Positions 19,135 through 30,558 of a stretch of DNA of 64,000 nt are shown here, in pieces. The DNA is from Zygnema cylindricum. Lineage: Eukaryota; Streptophyta; Zygnematophyceae; Zygnematales; Zygnemataceae. The DNA is taken from positions 145,929-209,928 of the forward strand of contig JBBHKE010000831.1 in the NCBI GenBank assembly GCA_037447655.1. Direction: 5' to 3'. Position 1 is the first letter of the stretch, and each line of letters opens with the position of its first letter. Made by a program: the position numbers and the translations under genes. The notes under the pieces are model-generated. The model saw only the letters and a list, made by a program, of their open reading frames with translations. It made no database searches and was not told the DNA's origin.

Positions 19135-21879
19135 ACCGGCAATCTAATTATCTAGAGCAGTTTGCCCTGTTAGCCCAAACGAATTATAATATTTTGTTGC
19201 CGTAGTTGGAAGAATTATAATATTTTGTTGCCGTAGTTGGAAGGTTAATAATTGACAGTTTGGTTTTCTGAAACAGGCTGGAGAGTCGATTAAAGAGAGT
19301 CGATGCTGTTTTATTTTTCAAACACCGTAAGTTAGTGAATTTTTTGATGGCAATTTTTTTTCTTCAGTGTATAGAGTCTCCATATGTCCAAAAGAATGGT
19401 ACAAGGGGTAGGATTTGCGACCATTCGAGTCGCAGCCCGGGCGGCCTGAATTGCTTGCAGCTGGTTGACATAAGTTCGTCTTTGTGCATCTAACTTCATG
19501 CCATCTGTGAAGGTAGCAATGACAAGTGTGGCAGCAGTGGCAGCCAAGTCGGCTTCCGCTTGCATAACCGCCGCATCGAGGGCTAAGTCTGAAATTTTGA
19601 TGCGATGAGCCAACAAGAGGGGTTGTCACTTTTTGTAGTCTACCAAAACACCACCAAAGAGGTAATTCACCATTATCAGAAAAAGGGTGGTCTCGAAGTC
19701 ATCCGGACTGCCTCCTCCCCTATATTTGTTGATCTTGGATTGGGTGCAAGATTTCCACAACAATTCAAAATAAAAAAAAAAACGATCTCCGAGCTATTCC
19801 TTGTTAAAATCTAAATGTCCCCCATTTTTTTTTTTGCAAGATTTTTGAATTGTGGAAAGAATGGCTTGGTAGGACTTACAAATGAGCAGGTGAGATGACT
19901 TTTAGATCCTCGTCTTCGGGACCGAAATTGCCTTTTTTTCGGTAGAAGGTACAGCCATACGCTAAGTGGATCCCCCTCCCTACTGAGGAAGTTTTTGCTG
20001 CTGAAAATGTGGTAGGAGGGTCGTAGTTTCCAGCTGGTGTGGTCCTTGATCCCCTTAGTTCGAACAGTGTCCAACTACGTCGACTTGTTTTGACGAGTAG
20101 AATATGGAGGTCGGGCCTGTTAGGCAGAGTACCCCAGAAGGACGAAGACGAAGGAGAGGGTGGGGGCTTTTGCGTGGGATACGGTGTATGCCCCCTAGGA
20201 GTACGTCTCGATAGGGATGAAGGTGGAGGTTTTGAGCTTGAAGATGGGGAACGACAGTGAGGTGGAAAATATGCAGGAATAGAGGTTTCTAGGAGGGCGG
20301 ATGTTATAGGGGATCTAACCACCAATCCGAAGTGTGTTGTGGAAATGTCTTTCGGGTCGATTGGAGGTCATAATGACTGGGAGAAAAGAAGTGGAGGGGG
20401 AGAAAAGGGATAATCAGGGGATTGGGTGGGAGGTGAAGAAGGAGGAATGGACAATCTTAAGGGAATGTGAACCCTTTCGTCCAGTCGTGATTCTAAGAAA
20501 ACTTCCACGGCGTAGGAAACTTCAACCGAGACAAAAGTGGGCACTTCCTGAGGAGATGCAGGAAATTCAGGAAGAAGATCAGCACCCAAACATTTTCCAT
20601 TAGGTTCAGTAATTCCCCCCCCTTCCCGTTGAAGAGGAGTATCCCGGCTAGTTTTTCGAAAGAAGAATGTCTGGTTACATCTTGAGATAATAGTGGTTTC
20701 TTGAATTGGTGCTCTAAAATGCGGCCCTGTCCTTGGAGAAGTGGGACTCAACCCGCGGAGAAGCCCATTTGACCTACGCCGAGCTTCTCGAATAAAATTC
20801 AATTCATATTCCCATAAATTTTGCCTTTCCACCTCTAAAGCCTCCTAATCTACATTGACGGGTCCGGCCCCCGCCATAGCTTGGCCTTGAGATTTCAAAA
20901 ATATTTCGCCTTTCCACCTCTAAGGCCAACTAATCTACAGTGACGGGTTCACCTTTTGCCATAGCTTGGCCCTGAGATTTCAAAATGTTTACCAGTTTTT
21001 GAGTCTTACTGACTACCCTGGTCAAATCAGCTATTCCCATACCTAGAATTTTTGGGTCGTCAAGTCTAGTCCGCCACAACCTTTCCGACGAATCATCTGT
21101 TCTTATACCCGGAACCTCTGGATCGGTAGGTCTAGTCTGCCACAACCCTTTCGAAGGTCGAATGGTTGGTGTTGATTGAAGAGGCCTTTTAGGTGTGACT
21201 GTTGGGGGAGGAGGGAACATTTCCTCCTTAACAATCGGTGTAAACCTCCCTTTACCGTCGCGGTGGAAAAACCTCTTCCCCTTCCGGGACTCCTAAGGGC
21301 TCTTCTTGCTGGTGTCTTTTCCAGCCCGAGGCCGAGAAGTTGTTCCTTCTCGCGATAGCCTACTGGTAGTGGTCAAAGGGCGTGAAGCAGGTACCCTCCA
21401 GGGTCGTTCTGATATAGAATGAGAAGAATTGCTTTTTGAGGAATTGCTCAAAATCTCCACTACCCCTCTCACCGGCTGAACTACCCGAGCGCGATCTGTG
21501 CGGGCTACCCTCTGAACTAACTCTTTAATCACCTTCAACGCATGCAGATTATGAAGGGCAAAGAGCTCCTTTCGACTTGGCCGACGAGGATCTACTAAAA
21601 TCTCAAGATCTATCGGGATTTCAGCCTCGAGAACCTTAGACCGGGTATGGAAACCAACTTCTGGGAAATGACCCGAGAATGGTTTTTTATAAGCTAACCC
21701 TTTCCTACGAGCATTATGAGATGACTTTTTCTTCTCCTTGGCTGGGCCCTGGCGGCCTCGGCCAATGATGGGAACTGCTTAGAAGTCCGGCTAGGGGGAG
21801 GTGGAAGAGCGGGTGCCCAAGGTGGTTCCTTAGCCGGAGAATCAAAAACAAACGCCACTGGGACAAATTCCTCAGACAT
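19135..21879 (-). pseudogene. gypsy element Gag, N-terminal region, fragmented
   Basis: A series of minus-strand open segments (19616-19332, 20325-19876, 20832-20368, 21220-20930, 21538-21293, 21879-21694) runs in one direction with the proline- and serine-rich composition of a Gag N-terminus. The first starts MSEEFVPVAFVFDSP. One segment (19616-19332) is Ala-rich and helical. No domain is recognised. They are assigned to the element by strand, adjacency and the zinc knuckle downstream. Short tandem duplications occur at about 19164-19246 and 20817-20990. Confidence 0.45.
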
Positions 21880-23389
21880 ATGAGACCATTCTTCCTGTAC
21901 GAACGTTTTCTGCCTTCCTTGCTCTCCGGATCCGATATCCGGTGTTCCTTTCTTTTAGACTCCTCCCCTTTTTATCGAGTGATGGATATCGGGAGGTGGA
22001 ACTGACTTGAAATGGAACCCTAACTCAGATCAAGAAAGTAATGTACCAAAAACTAAAGCTCCTATCACTTCTAATCCGAGGAGACAGGTTGTTGTTTGAG
22101 TACTAAGCTTATCCGCCAAGAGTCTACCAATTGCTACTCTAAAGCCCTCTATTGTCCCAAAGGTAACAGCAGTCTACTCCGATGCCAACAGGGCCGGAGC
22201 CAAGAAGAACCACCAACCAGTACACAAATAGACTTCCTCGCCGAAATATAGGAAATAAAAGAATATGTTGTTTCAGATTTAACAATATCACCTTGCCCCA
22301 GAAAAAAGAATAAAAGACGAAATTATGAATTATAGTAAAGCACGCTCAACCTACCCGGAGATAAATGATAACCAAAGAAGAGACAAAATCTCTCCGCGGA
22401 GGTATCGGAAACCAATAAGTTTCTCGTTCACCCCTCGGATTCCCCGAAACAGAACCGACCAAACTCTTCCGAGTTTGAAACAGAGAAATGCTCAAATCGC
22501 CCAAAAAGAAGGATAATGCCCACTACCCAACTGAACTACCATTTCCACGAGAGACAATTCAAACCAGAGATGGCAACAGAGTCACAAACAACAAGGAAAA
22601 ATGTCTCCAAAAGAAGGTTTGCTAGAATTTTTAGGATTTTTTAGGAGACAACTGTCTCCTTTGGCCCCAAGTGCCTTATACAACAAATTTCGTCCAGTTT
22701 CAGGTCCACAAGGTCAAGGCAATGCACGTAGCCAATGAGCGGATAGCAAAGGTTACCAGGATGACATAAGACAAAAGAAAACGTACTACACTCAGAGGTA
22801 AAAAGTTATGCGCCCAGCTGCGGCTAGATCCGCGGTCGAAAGTTTAAGGCAATGCACGTAGCCAATGAGCGGAGAGCAAAAGTTACCAGGATGACATAAG
22901 ACAAAGAAAACGTACTACACTCAGAGGTAAAAAGTTATGCGCCCAGCTGCGGCTAGATCCGCGGTCGGAAGTTTAAATCGGATCCACTATTCTGAGCCAA
23001 GGTACTTAGATGATGGGGGAACACCAACCTTTGATCTAGAGTAATTAATGGACCAAAAGTCAGTTGGATCAGAACCAAATTCCTACTGACATCTAACACA
23101 CAATCTAGATTACAATCCCAAAGGTTACGGGAAACTCCACAATGTACCCCCTTACTAGGGCTACCTGGAACTGACTCTCTTTAACGAAACTGTAATCTTT
23201 GAAGCGGAATAACTTTGTCGTCCGGCCGCTATTAGGCGTGAACTAAAGTGCGTCTCGCTCCGTTTTGCATATACTAGAATCTGGTCCGGTTTGTTACACC
23301 TCAATATCCGTACACTGGTGACCGTACAGGGTGAAAAAGGGTCCAAAAATCTTGGGCAAAGGTAAGTGTGTCGATAATGCACACGGGCT
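21880..23389. other. stretch without recognised gene, upstream of the gypsy gag
   Basis: No credible coding region. It should hold the 5' leader and LTR of the gypsy element, but no repeat partner was found on the left side of the window and no clear tRNA primer site was seen. It contains the 130-bp tandem duplication listed separately. Confidence 0.5.
22717..22975. repeat. tandem duplication, about 130 bp
   Basis: The block AAGGCAATGCACGTAGCCAA through CGCGGTC(G)GAAGTTT occurs at 22717-22846 and 22847-22975 with very few differences, so it is recent. Confidence 0.93.
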
Positions 23390-23721
23390 TGACAATGCTT
23401 ATTAAAGCGTGGCTCCTCAGGCTATGATCTATATGCTATCCTAAATCTACTCATAGCTATCCTAAATCTACTCATCAGTATGTCTTTCATAGGGGGTGGT
23501 TTCAACCCTTTTGCGTTTCAACTAAGAGTATTACCATCACCTGCTCCACAAAGTAATGGCACTTTGACCATCCATGGAGCTGTCAACCAATTGCAAAACT
23601 TTAAACCTAGGGAAAACAACTAGAATTCCATAAAATTGGGAGGAAGCATCGTCGACCAAAAAAAAGTTGTAACGAGTGAGTGACGTTTATAAGAATGATT
23701 ATTTCAAAGAAATTCCTATGT

Positions 23722-24087
23722 TTAGCTTTTTCTTCTCCCTCTTCTTGTAATCCTTGTCTTCCTCTCTTTTCTTTGAATCTTTTTTTCACTTTTAACTCCC
23801 TTTCTTTCTTTTATCCCTTTCTTTTGTTCTCCCTTTTCTTTTTTTTCCAATGCTTCTTCATCAACCTCATATTCCAATTCTTTTTCCAGTTGCCTTTCCA
23901 CATCTACCTCCACTTTCACCTTCATACTGTCTTCTACTTCCTGTCCCACTTCCACTTCCTCTTCTTCTTCCACTTTTTTTTCCATTGCCTCTTTCGCTTG
24001 TACTTCTACATCCTCTCCCACGTTTATTTCCAATTCATCTTTTTCTTCCACTTTTTGATCCATTTCGTCTCTCGGTTCCACCTCCAC
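23722..24087 (-). CDS. E/K-rich coiled-coil reading frame in the left foldback arm
   Basis: The minus-strand frame gives about 121 residues dominated by Glu, Lys and Val (blocks such as EVEVGQEVEDSMKVKVEV), predicted helical and highly charged, ending in a basic RKERKTRITRRGRRKS tail. The corresponding part of the right arm (about 38.88-39.25 kb, plus strand) is recognisable but broken. No family is recognised; composition bias alone could create such a frame from a purine-rich repeat. Confidence 0.3.
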   Translation of the reverse strand: MEVEPRDEMDQKVEEKDELEINVGEDVEVQAKEAMEKKVEEEEEVEVGQEVEDSMKVKVEVDVERQLEKELEYEVDEEALEKKEKGEQKKGIKERKGVKSEKKIQRKERKTRITRRGRRKS

Positions 24088-24369
24088 TTTTTCCTGGTAT
24101 GCAATTCCTCCAACGCCTTCTTCTAGTTCTCCTTCTTCAACTTCATTTCATTCTTCTCTTTCGGTTTTTATCTTTTTTATCATCCGCTTATCCTTTCTAT
24201 TCCGCTTCTTTTTTCTTTTTTTCTCCCTATTTTCTTCTTCCTCACCCTTTACTTCCTTTGTACCGCTAACTCTTCTCCTTTCCATTTACTATTTCTTGCT
24301 TCTTCTTCTCCTTCTCATAATCCTATTCCTTTGATCGTCTTTTTCTTTGAGAGCTAAAATTCCGAAGGT

Positions 24370-25228
24370 TAGAGAGTCCTAGGGTGGGAGAGTGCATATT
24401 ATTGAGAGAGGGAGAGGGCGGATTTTGGAGAGGTTTTATTTTTGTGAGAGGGGTAGGAAGATGGCAGATTTTTGAGGGAGGGAGAGGGCAAATTTTAGAG
24501 AGAGGGAGAGGGCATATTTGTAGGAGAGAGGGAGAGGGGGACGACAGATTTTTGAGAGGGAGAGTGCATATTTTGGAGAGTGGGAGAGGCCAAATCTTTG
24601 TGAGAGGGATAAGAAGATGGCAAATTTTTGAGGGAGGGAGAGAGCAAAGTTTGGAGAGAGGAAAAGGGGGACAATCGTTTTTTGAGAGAGAGGGTAGAGA
24701 GGGAGGGAGAGGGAAAGGCAAGAGAGCAGATTTTAGAAAGTGGGAGAGTGATATGGTAGATTTTTGAGGGAGAGAAAGGGAGAGGAGTGTGAGGGGAATA
24801 GGGGGAGAGAGAGGAAGAAGACAGATTTTTGAGGGAGGGAGAGGGCAAATTTTGGAGAGAGGGAGAGGCCAAGTTTTGGAGAGCGGGAGAGGGGGACGGC
24901 AGTTTTTTGACTGGGAGAGGGCACATTTGGTAGAGAGGGAGAGAGAGGGGAAGAGAGCAAATTTTAGAAAAGGAGAGAGGGATATGGTAGATTTTTGAAA
25001 GAGGGTGAGGGAGAGGGAGAGGGAGTGTGAGGGGAATAGGGGGAGGGAGAGGAAGAAGACAAATTTTTGAGGGAGGGAGAGGGTAGATTTTGGAGAGAGG
25101 GAGAGGGCAGATTTTGGAGAGAGGAAGAGGGGGGCGACAATTTTCTGAGAGGGAGAGGGCAGGTTTTGTAGCGAGGGCGAAGGCTGATTTTGGAGAGAAA
25201 GAGGGGCATATTTTTGTAGTGATAGGAA
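24370..25228. repeat. purine-rich tandem repeat, left foldback arm (outer)
   Basis: Repeating blocks of GAGAGGGAGAGGGCAGATTTT type at roughly 30-bp intervals with much variation. The repeat resumes at 31108 after copia-3. Both strands carry low-complexity open frames that are not taken as genes. Confidence 0.9.
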
Positions 25229-25777
25229 TATTGTTTTTAGTGCGATTCCGGGCGATCATTTCGTGCAGCGTCTAGTACGATTTCATCGGTACTTCGAAAT
25301 CGTATCGCCACATCATCATTTACAGTGGAACACCAAATCATGTGTCAGACAGACGTGTAGACGTTCCCACGATGTATTATTGCTTGTTGGCTTGTACACG
25401 TGGCATCTGGTCATTTGACCGCCACTTAGTTGCCTTTGTTTGCATTAGAATAAATAGCATAGGACAAGCAGCAAGAGCTATCACTCACAGACAAATTAGG
25501 CTTGGCAGCTTTCAGCATTCAGAATCAGTGTATTACTGGACATTGTCCCTTTTGATTACAATTGTATTCCTTCTATCATAATGGAATCTACTTTCTGAAC
25601 GGCTATCTATTCTATGCCTTGCTACATGTGAATGCTATCACTCTCTCACTTCAAACTTGTCTTTTCTACCTTTGTGATTTATTGAGTTCGTCGCTTCTGC
25701 GAATCTTGTTAACAGATCTGGTATACGTGGTCCTAGGAACTCTCCTAGTTACCCGAAATGTCTGATCAAGGTCAACA
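25229..25777 (+). repeat. copia-3 5' LTR
   Basis: Begins TATTGTTTTTAGTGCG and ends GATCAAGGTCAACA. A TATA-like AATAAATAGCATA lies near 25450. The ATG at 25758, 20 bases before the LTR end, is in frame with gag. Confidence 0.95.
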
Positions 25778-28700
25778 GGTCATGGGCCCGCTAGGCGCCC
25801 TTGATAAGTTCGAAGGTTCAAATTATTAGTTATCGAGATGTAGGGCCGAGGCCGCCCTTGAGGAGAGGAACTGCTTGGGAATCGTTACTCGAGCAGAGAC
25901 GCGTCCAATTCCTGCGGACGCAAACAGTGTGAAAGATGATGAGACAAAGGCGATGAAAGATTGGGACATGCGGGAGATCTGAGCCAAAAATTGCTTGATT
26001 CGTGGGCTGGCAGACAATCAACTGAGAAATGTGACGAGACTCAAAACTTCTGCAGAGATTTGGGAATCCCTAGAGGCGACACACAAACTCTCAGGCATGA
26101 CAGCAAGAATCAAACTTGGTAAGACACTCATGACGACTGTCTACCAAGATGGCACATCTATGGAGGCTTACACCTCCCACTATGCCAACCTCTTGGCTGA
26201 AGCCGACGCTGTTGGCTTTACACTCCCCATTGACACCAAAATCACCCTTCTCATGCTTTCTCTCCCAATCGAGTATAAACCCATACTCACTTGGTTGGAT
26301 CAGAAAGAAGTATCCACATGGAAGTGGAACGAAGTTGTCGAGGCACTCCTGAAGGATGAGTTTAACACAAAAATCATGACGAATCGCGATATGAACTCCG
26401 AAGGCTCCGCATTTGCGTCTGGGAGCAGAACAAACAATAGAGACAAAAGGGGCAGTCAGAACCGCGACAAGAAGGATGATAGAAAGTGTTTTTACTGTGA
26501 CAAAGCAGGTCACTTCATCTCAGTTTGCAGGAAATATGCACAAGACAAGCAAAATGGAAAAGTGGATGAGTCTAAACTGAAAAGGGGGAGAGGGAAAGGG
26601 AAGGAGATAGTGAGCTCACAGGCGATGATGGCATCGTCCCTTGCAGTCGGCTCCAACGATTAGATGATAGACACAGGCGCATCGGAGCACATGAGCTATC
26701 GACGCGAGTGGTTCACTAACTTCAAGCAAACAACTCCATCTCGCATTTTCATGGGGGACAATCACTCCACACTCGCAACAGGATCTGGAGACATAGAGAT
26801 AGAGGCGTTAGTAGACGGAAAGCTAACATTTCGGACAATCAAAAATGTTTTGTACGTTCCAAATTTTAAGAGGAATCTCTACTCTATCCCTCAAGCGGAG
26901 GATAGCGGCATCATACCAGTATGGCAAAAAGGAGGAAAGATAAAATTGATGCGGGAGGGACTAACAATCGCAGAGGGCGAACGCATGGCAGATCGAACAT
27001 ACCGTCTCAAGTGCAGTCCGAGGTTGAAATCGATCGCACTCGCCGCAAGATCCACGCTCCAGACCACAAACTCATCAACAGCTGCAGAGGAGGACACAAG
27101 GACCAACACCAATGAAAAAGTGATCACTGAAACTAAGATTCAAAATCTATCAAACCAATTTTTGTGGCACTGCAGACTTGGTCACTTGCACACGGAGGGG
27201 ATGAGGAAAATGGTCAAAGGGAACATTGCACATGGGATCGGCCTATCATCCGTGAAAGACTCACCTGAACCATGTCACGGTTGCGAGATGGGAAAATCCC
27301 ATCGACTCCCATTCCCACAAGCAGGTGCACAGAGAGCTAGCCGACCACTCGAGGTTGTGCACTCCGACGTTTGGGGACCCGCGAAAGTCCCATCCTGCAG
27401 CGGCAAAAAGTACATGGTTACATTCATTGATGACTTCACCAGGATGACACACATGTTCTTACTCACTCACAAAAGCGAAGTGTTTACTCACTTCAAAGCA
27501 TACAAGGCAGCAGTGGAGAAGAAACACGGCACATCAATCACGTGCTTACGAAGTGACAGAGGTGGAGAGTACCTTTCAAATGAATTTAAGGATTTCCTCA
27601 CAGCCGAGGGAATCGAACACCGCATGACGGCACCAGCAACACCCGAACAGAACGGTGTCGCAGAGAGAATGAACCGTACACTTCTCGAGATGACGAGAAG
27701 CATGATGGTAGTCCACAATACTAAGCCACAGTATTGGGGGGAAGCCATGAACACCGCGGCGTACCTGCGCAACAGATGTCCCACCCGAGCATTGAGCAAC
27801 TCCACACCTTTTGAACAGTGGCACGGGTTCAGGCCGAACCTCTCCCACCTGAAAGTGTTCGGGAGCAGAGCCTACGTGTTTAACCACAACAACAAAGGAG
27901 GAAAACTGGCACCAAAGGCAATTGAGGGGACATTCCTGGGGTACGACGAGCACAGCAAAGCATACAGAGTGCTAAACAACAACACTAAGACAATCATCAT
28001 CAGCAGAGATGTAAGATTCGGCGAAAAACCACAGTTTGACAGCAGTGGGAGTAAACGAGGAGGTGAGACATTCACCTTTGATGAACAGGTGAAACCGATG
28101 TCCCTCAACCCATCGAACATTCCGCCAAGAGATGTTGATTCAGAGGAGGAGGACACAGATGATCACCCTCCAGAACCGAAGACTCCCGAAAAGGTGCAAT
28201 CACAACCAGGAGCAGAGTCAGAAGGTGACCCCGCCACACCTGCAGAGGAGATCACTGCATCAACAAAGAGAGATGAAGTTGAGAAAGCAGCGGAAGCAGT
28301 GGTGGAAAAGGGGAAGAAGAAAAACTCGACAACAACCCCAATTGATAGACCGAGCCGGGTCAGAAACCCACCTAACAAGTTTGGTGAGTGGTTGGAGACG
28401 TCAAAGGCTCCCAGGAAAAAGTTTGCTGGGATGGCACAGGTTGAGGAACCATCGAACCTCAAAAGCGCTCTTGCAGGTGAAGACTCCGACAAGTGGAAAG
28501 CTGCCGCCAATGAGGAGATGGCCTCCATTCTCAAGAATGGCACATGGACATTAGAGGACCTGCCAGATGGGAGAAAACCAATCGGGAGTAAGTGGACTTT
28601 TAAGATAAAAAGAAACCCAGACGGAACAATTGAACGTTACAAAGCAAGGTTGGTCGCTAAGGGGTACACTCAGAAGGAGGGCATAGACTACAAGGAGACA

Positions 28701-30089
28701 TTCGCACCGGTCGTGAAATTTACCTCAGTACGGGCACTCCTTGCCCTCGCCGCCATCCTCGACTTGGAAGTTGAACAGATGGATGTAAAAACTGCCTTCC
28801 TCCACGGAGAGCTCGAGGAGGAACTTTACATGACCCAGCCGGAAGGGTATGAGGACCCGATGAACCCCCATAAGGTTTGCAAACTCTCAAAGGCCCTTTA
28901 CGGCCTTAAGCAATCTCCCAGATTATGGAACATTAAGATAGATGAATATCTGCAAGGAGAGGGATTTGTAAAGATTCAGTCAGATCACTCAGTGTACTAC
29001 CACCCAGAGAGCAAGATAATCATAGCAATCTATGTAGACGATCTGATGATACTAGGAAAAACAAAAGAGGAGATAGCAAAAGTTAAATAGATGTTATCGC
29101 AAGCCTTCGAGATGAAAGATCTAGGTGAGCTTAAATATGTACTTGGCATTGAAGTGGTCAGAGATAGAGAGAACAGAGCGATTCATCTCAGTCAAAGAAA
29201 GTACATAGGGGAGCTTCTTACCAGATTTCGACTTCAAGATGCAAACGGCATCTCCTCACCTCTAGAGCAAGGGGAGAAATTTACCGAAGATCTAGAGATT
29301 CAGGATGAGCCAGTTGAGGCTCCATACCGTGAAGCAGTGGGAGCACTCATCTATGCGATGAATTGCACCCGTCCGGACATCGCCGCCGCCATTGGAATCC
29401 TCAGCCGATTCCTAAACAAGCCAGGGAAACAACACTGGTCAGCAGCAAAAAGAGTACTCAGATACCTCAAGGAGACAATCGACTACACTCTAACCCTTGG
29501 AGGGACTCAGGAAAGCATCAAAATTCATGCATTCACAGACTCTGACTGGGGAGGGGATGTTTCAAGCAGAAAATCAACCACAGGTTACCTGGTAAACATT
29601 GGCGATGGAAGCGTTAGCTGGAGCAGTAAACTCCAGAAAACAGTGGCATTATCAACCATGGAGGCGGAGTACATGGCGGCCGCCGCCACAGTGAAGGAGG
29701 TCTTATGGCTCAGGGCATTTCTGAACGAGCTAGGGTTCACACAGAAAACTAAGACCACTATTTATACGGACAGCCAGAGTTGTTTGGCTCTGATCAAAAA
29801 TCCTATAAATCATCCTAAGGCCAAGCACATTGATATGCGGTACCATTTCATTAGGGACACTTCAATTGCTGAGGCCGTGGTATTCGAATACATGCCAGGC
29901 AAGGAGAATGCAGCCGACATGCTAACAAAGGCTATTGGAAAAGAAAAATTGCTACTCTGTGCAGGAAAATCAGGACTCTCTAAGGCGAAAGGAGTAATCC
30001 CTAAGGAGGAAGGAGAGGAACCTAATCTCAACGCATCAAAGGAAAGCAAGAAAAGGAAAATAAGAGGAGTAGGAGGCGCAAGCGCCTAA
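25758..30089 (+). pseudogene. copia-3 Gag-Pol polyprotein, one frame with four nonsense codons
   Basis: A single frame from ATG 25758 (inside the LTR) to TAA after 30087 encodes, in order: Gag with FEGSNY near the start, UBN2-like middle and zinc knuckle CFYCDKAGHFISVC; protease MIDTGASEHMS; integrase with HCRLGHLHTEGM, CHGCEMGKSHRLPF, VVHSDVWGPAKVPS, LRSDRGGEYLSNEF and TPEQNGVAERMNR; RT with YGLKQSPRLWN and catalytic YVDD in AIYVDDLMIL; RNase H with FTDSDWGGDVSSRKSTTGY, STMEAEYMAAAATVKEV and YTDSQSCLALI. Stops are TAG 25827, TGA 25980, TAG 26661 and TAG 29088. Three sit where relatives have Trp, one where Gln is expected. There is no frameshift, so decay was by point mutation only. The C-terminus is basic (SKKRKIRGVGG). 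Confidence 0.93.
25778..25792 (+). other. copia-3 primer binding site, anticodon-arm type
   Basis: GGTCATGGGCCCGCT follows the LTR directly. It differs from the copia-1 site by transitions and keeps the TGGGCCC core complementary to the initiator tRNA anticodon arm. It is translated as part of Gag (VMGP). Confidence 0.65.
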
Positions 30090-30558
30090 AGTACTTGAAG
30101 TTTTTTCCGAACCTGGTCCTTTGGCAGGACCACTGTCGCTCTGCAGCGACGCGAGTGGAGGACGACTCTCCAACATTGGATTTCGATGTACGAGGCTGCA
30201 TCTGCACGTTGGCAGCCGCCGCATACACTTTGGAATTTCTCGATCGAATCAGAGCGTCACAGGTGTTCCGTTAATTTGAAACGGTCCTGAATTTAAACGT
30301 GGCATTTTATTTACGCCACAGGTGTCAAAGCTAATTTTAACCAGTCCTGTAAGGACGACATTTTGGAAGCAACGGCGAAACTTACACATTTTTTTAAGTG
30401 ACGTCAATCCAACAAACATTACAGGTGTACGGCGGAGATTTTATTTGTTCGCCATCGAAGTATTCCGAAGTGGACCGCGGATAACTTCTACGAATGTTCG
30501 CAGTCAAACCAAGTCTCAGTCAACGGAAGCTACATATCGCCGCAGAATCGAGTGGGAG
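30090..30558 (+). other. copia-3 3' untranslated internal region and polypurine tract
   Basis: About 470 bases between the pol stop and the 3' LTR. ACAGGTGT occurs three times (near 30258, 30318 and 30421), giving loose internal repeats. The last bases, GAGTGGGAG, are a purine run just before the LTR and fit the polypurine tract. Confidence 0.7.

Noticed and set aside
21880-23389. LTR of the gypsy-methyltransferase element
   Set aside because: No matching partner on the left and no convincing primer site; the only repeat found is a local tandem duplication.
24323-25275. Several long Pro/Ser/Leu or Gly/Arg/Glu-rich frames on both strands (also 33.2-40.3 kb)
   Set aside because: They follow the purine/pyrimidine tandem repeat in all frames; composition, not coding, explains them.
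26661-29090. In-frame TAG codons in copia-3 as programmed readthrough
   Set aside because: There are four stops including a TGA, at positions where relatives have Trp or Gln; mutation is the simpler reading.
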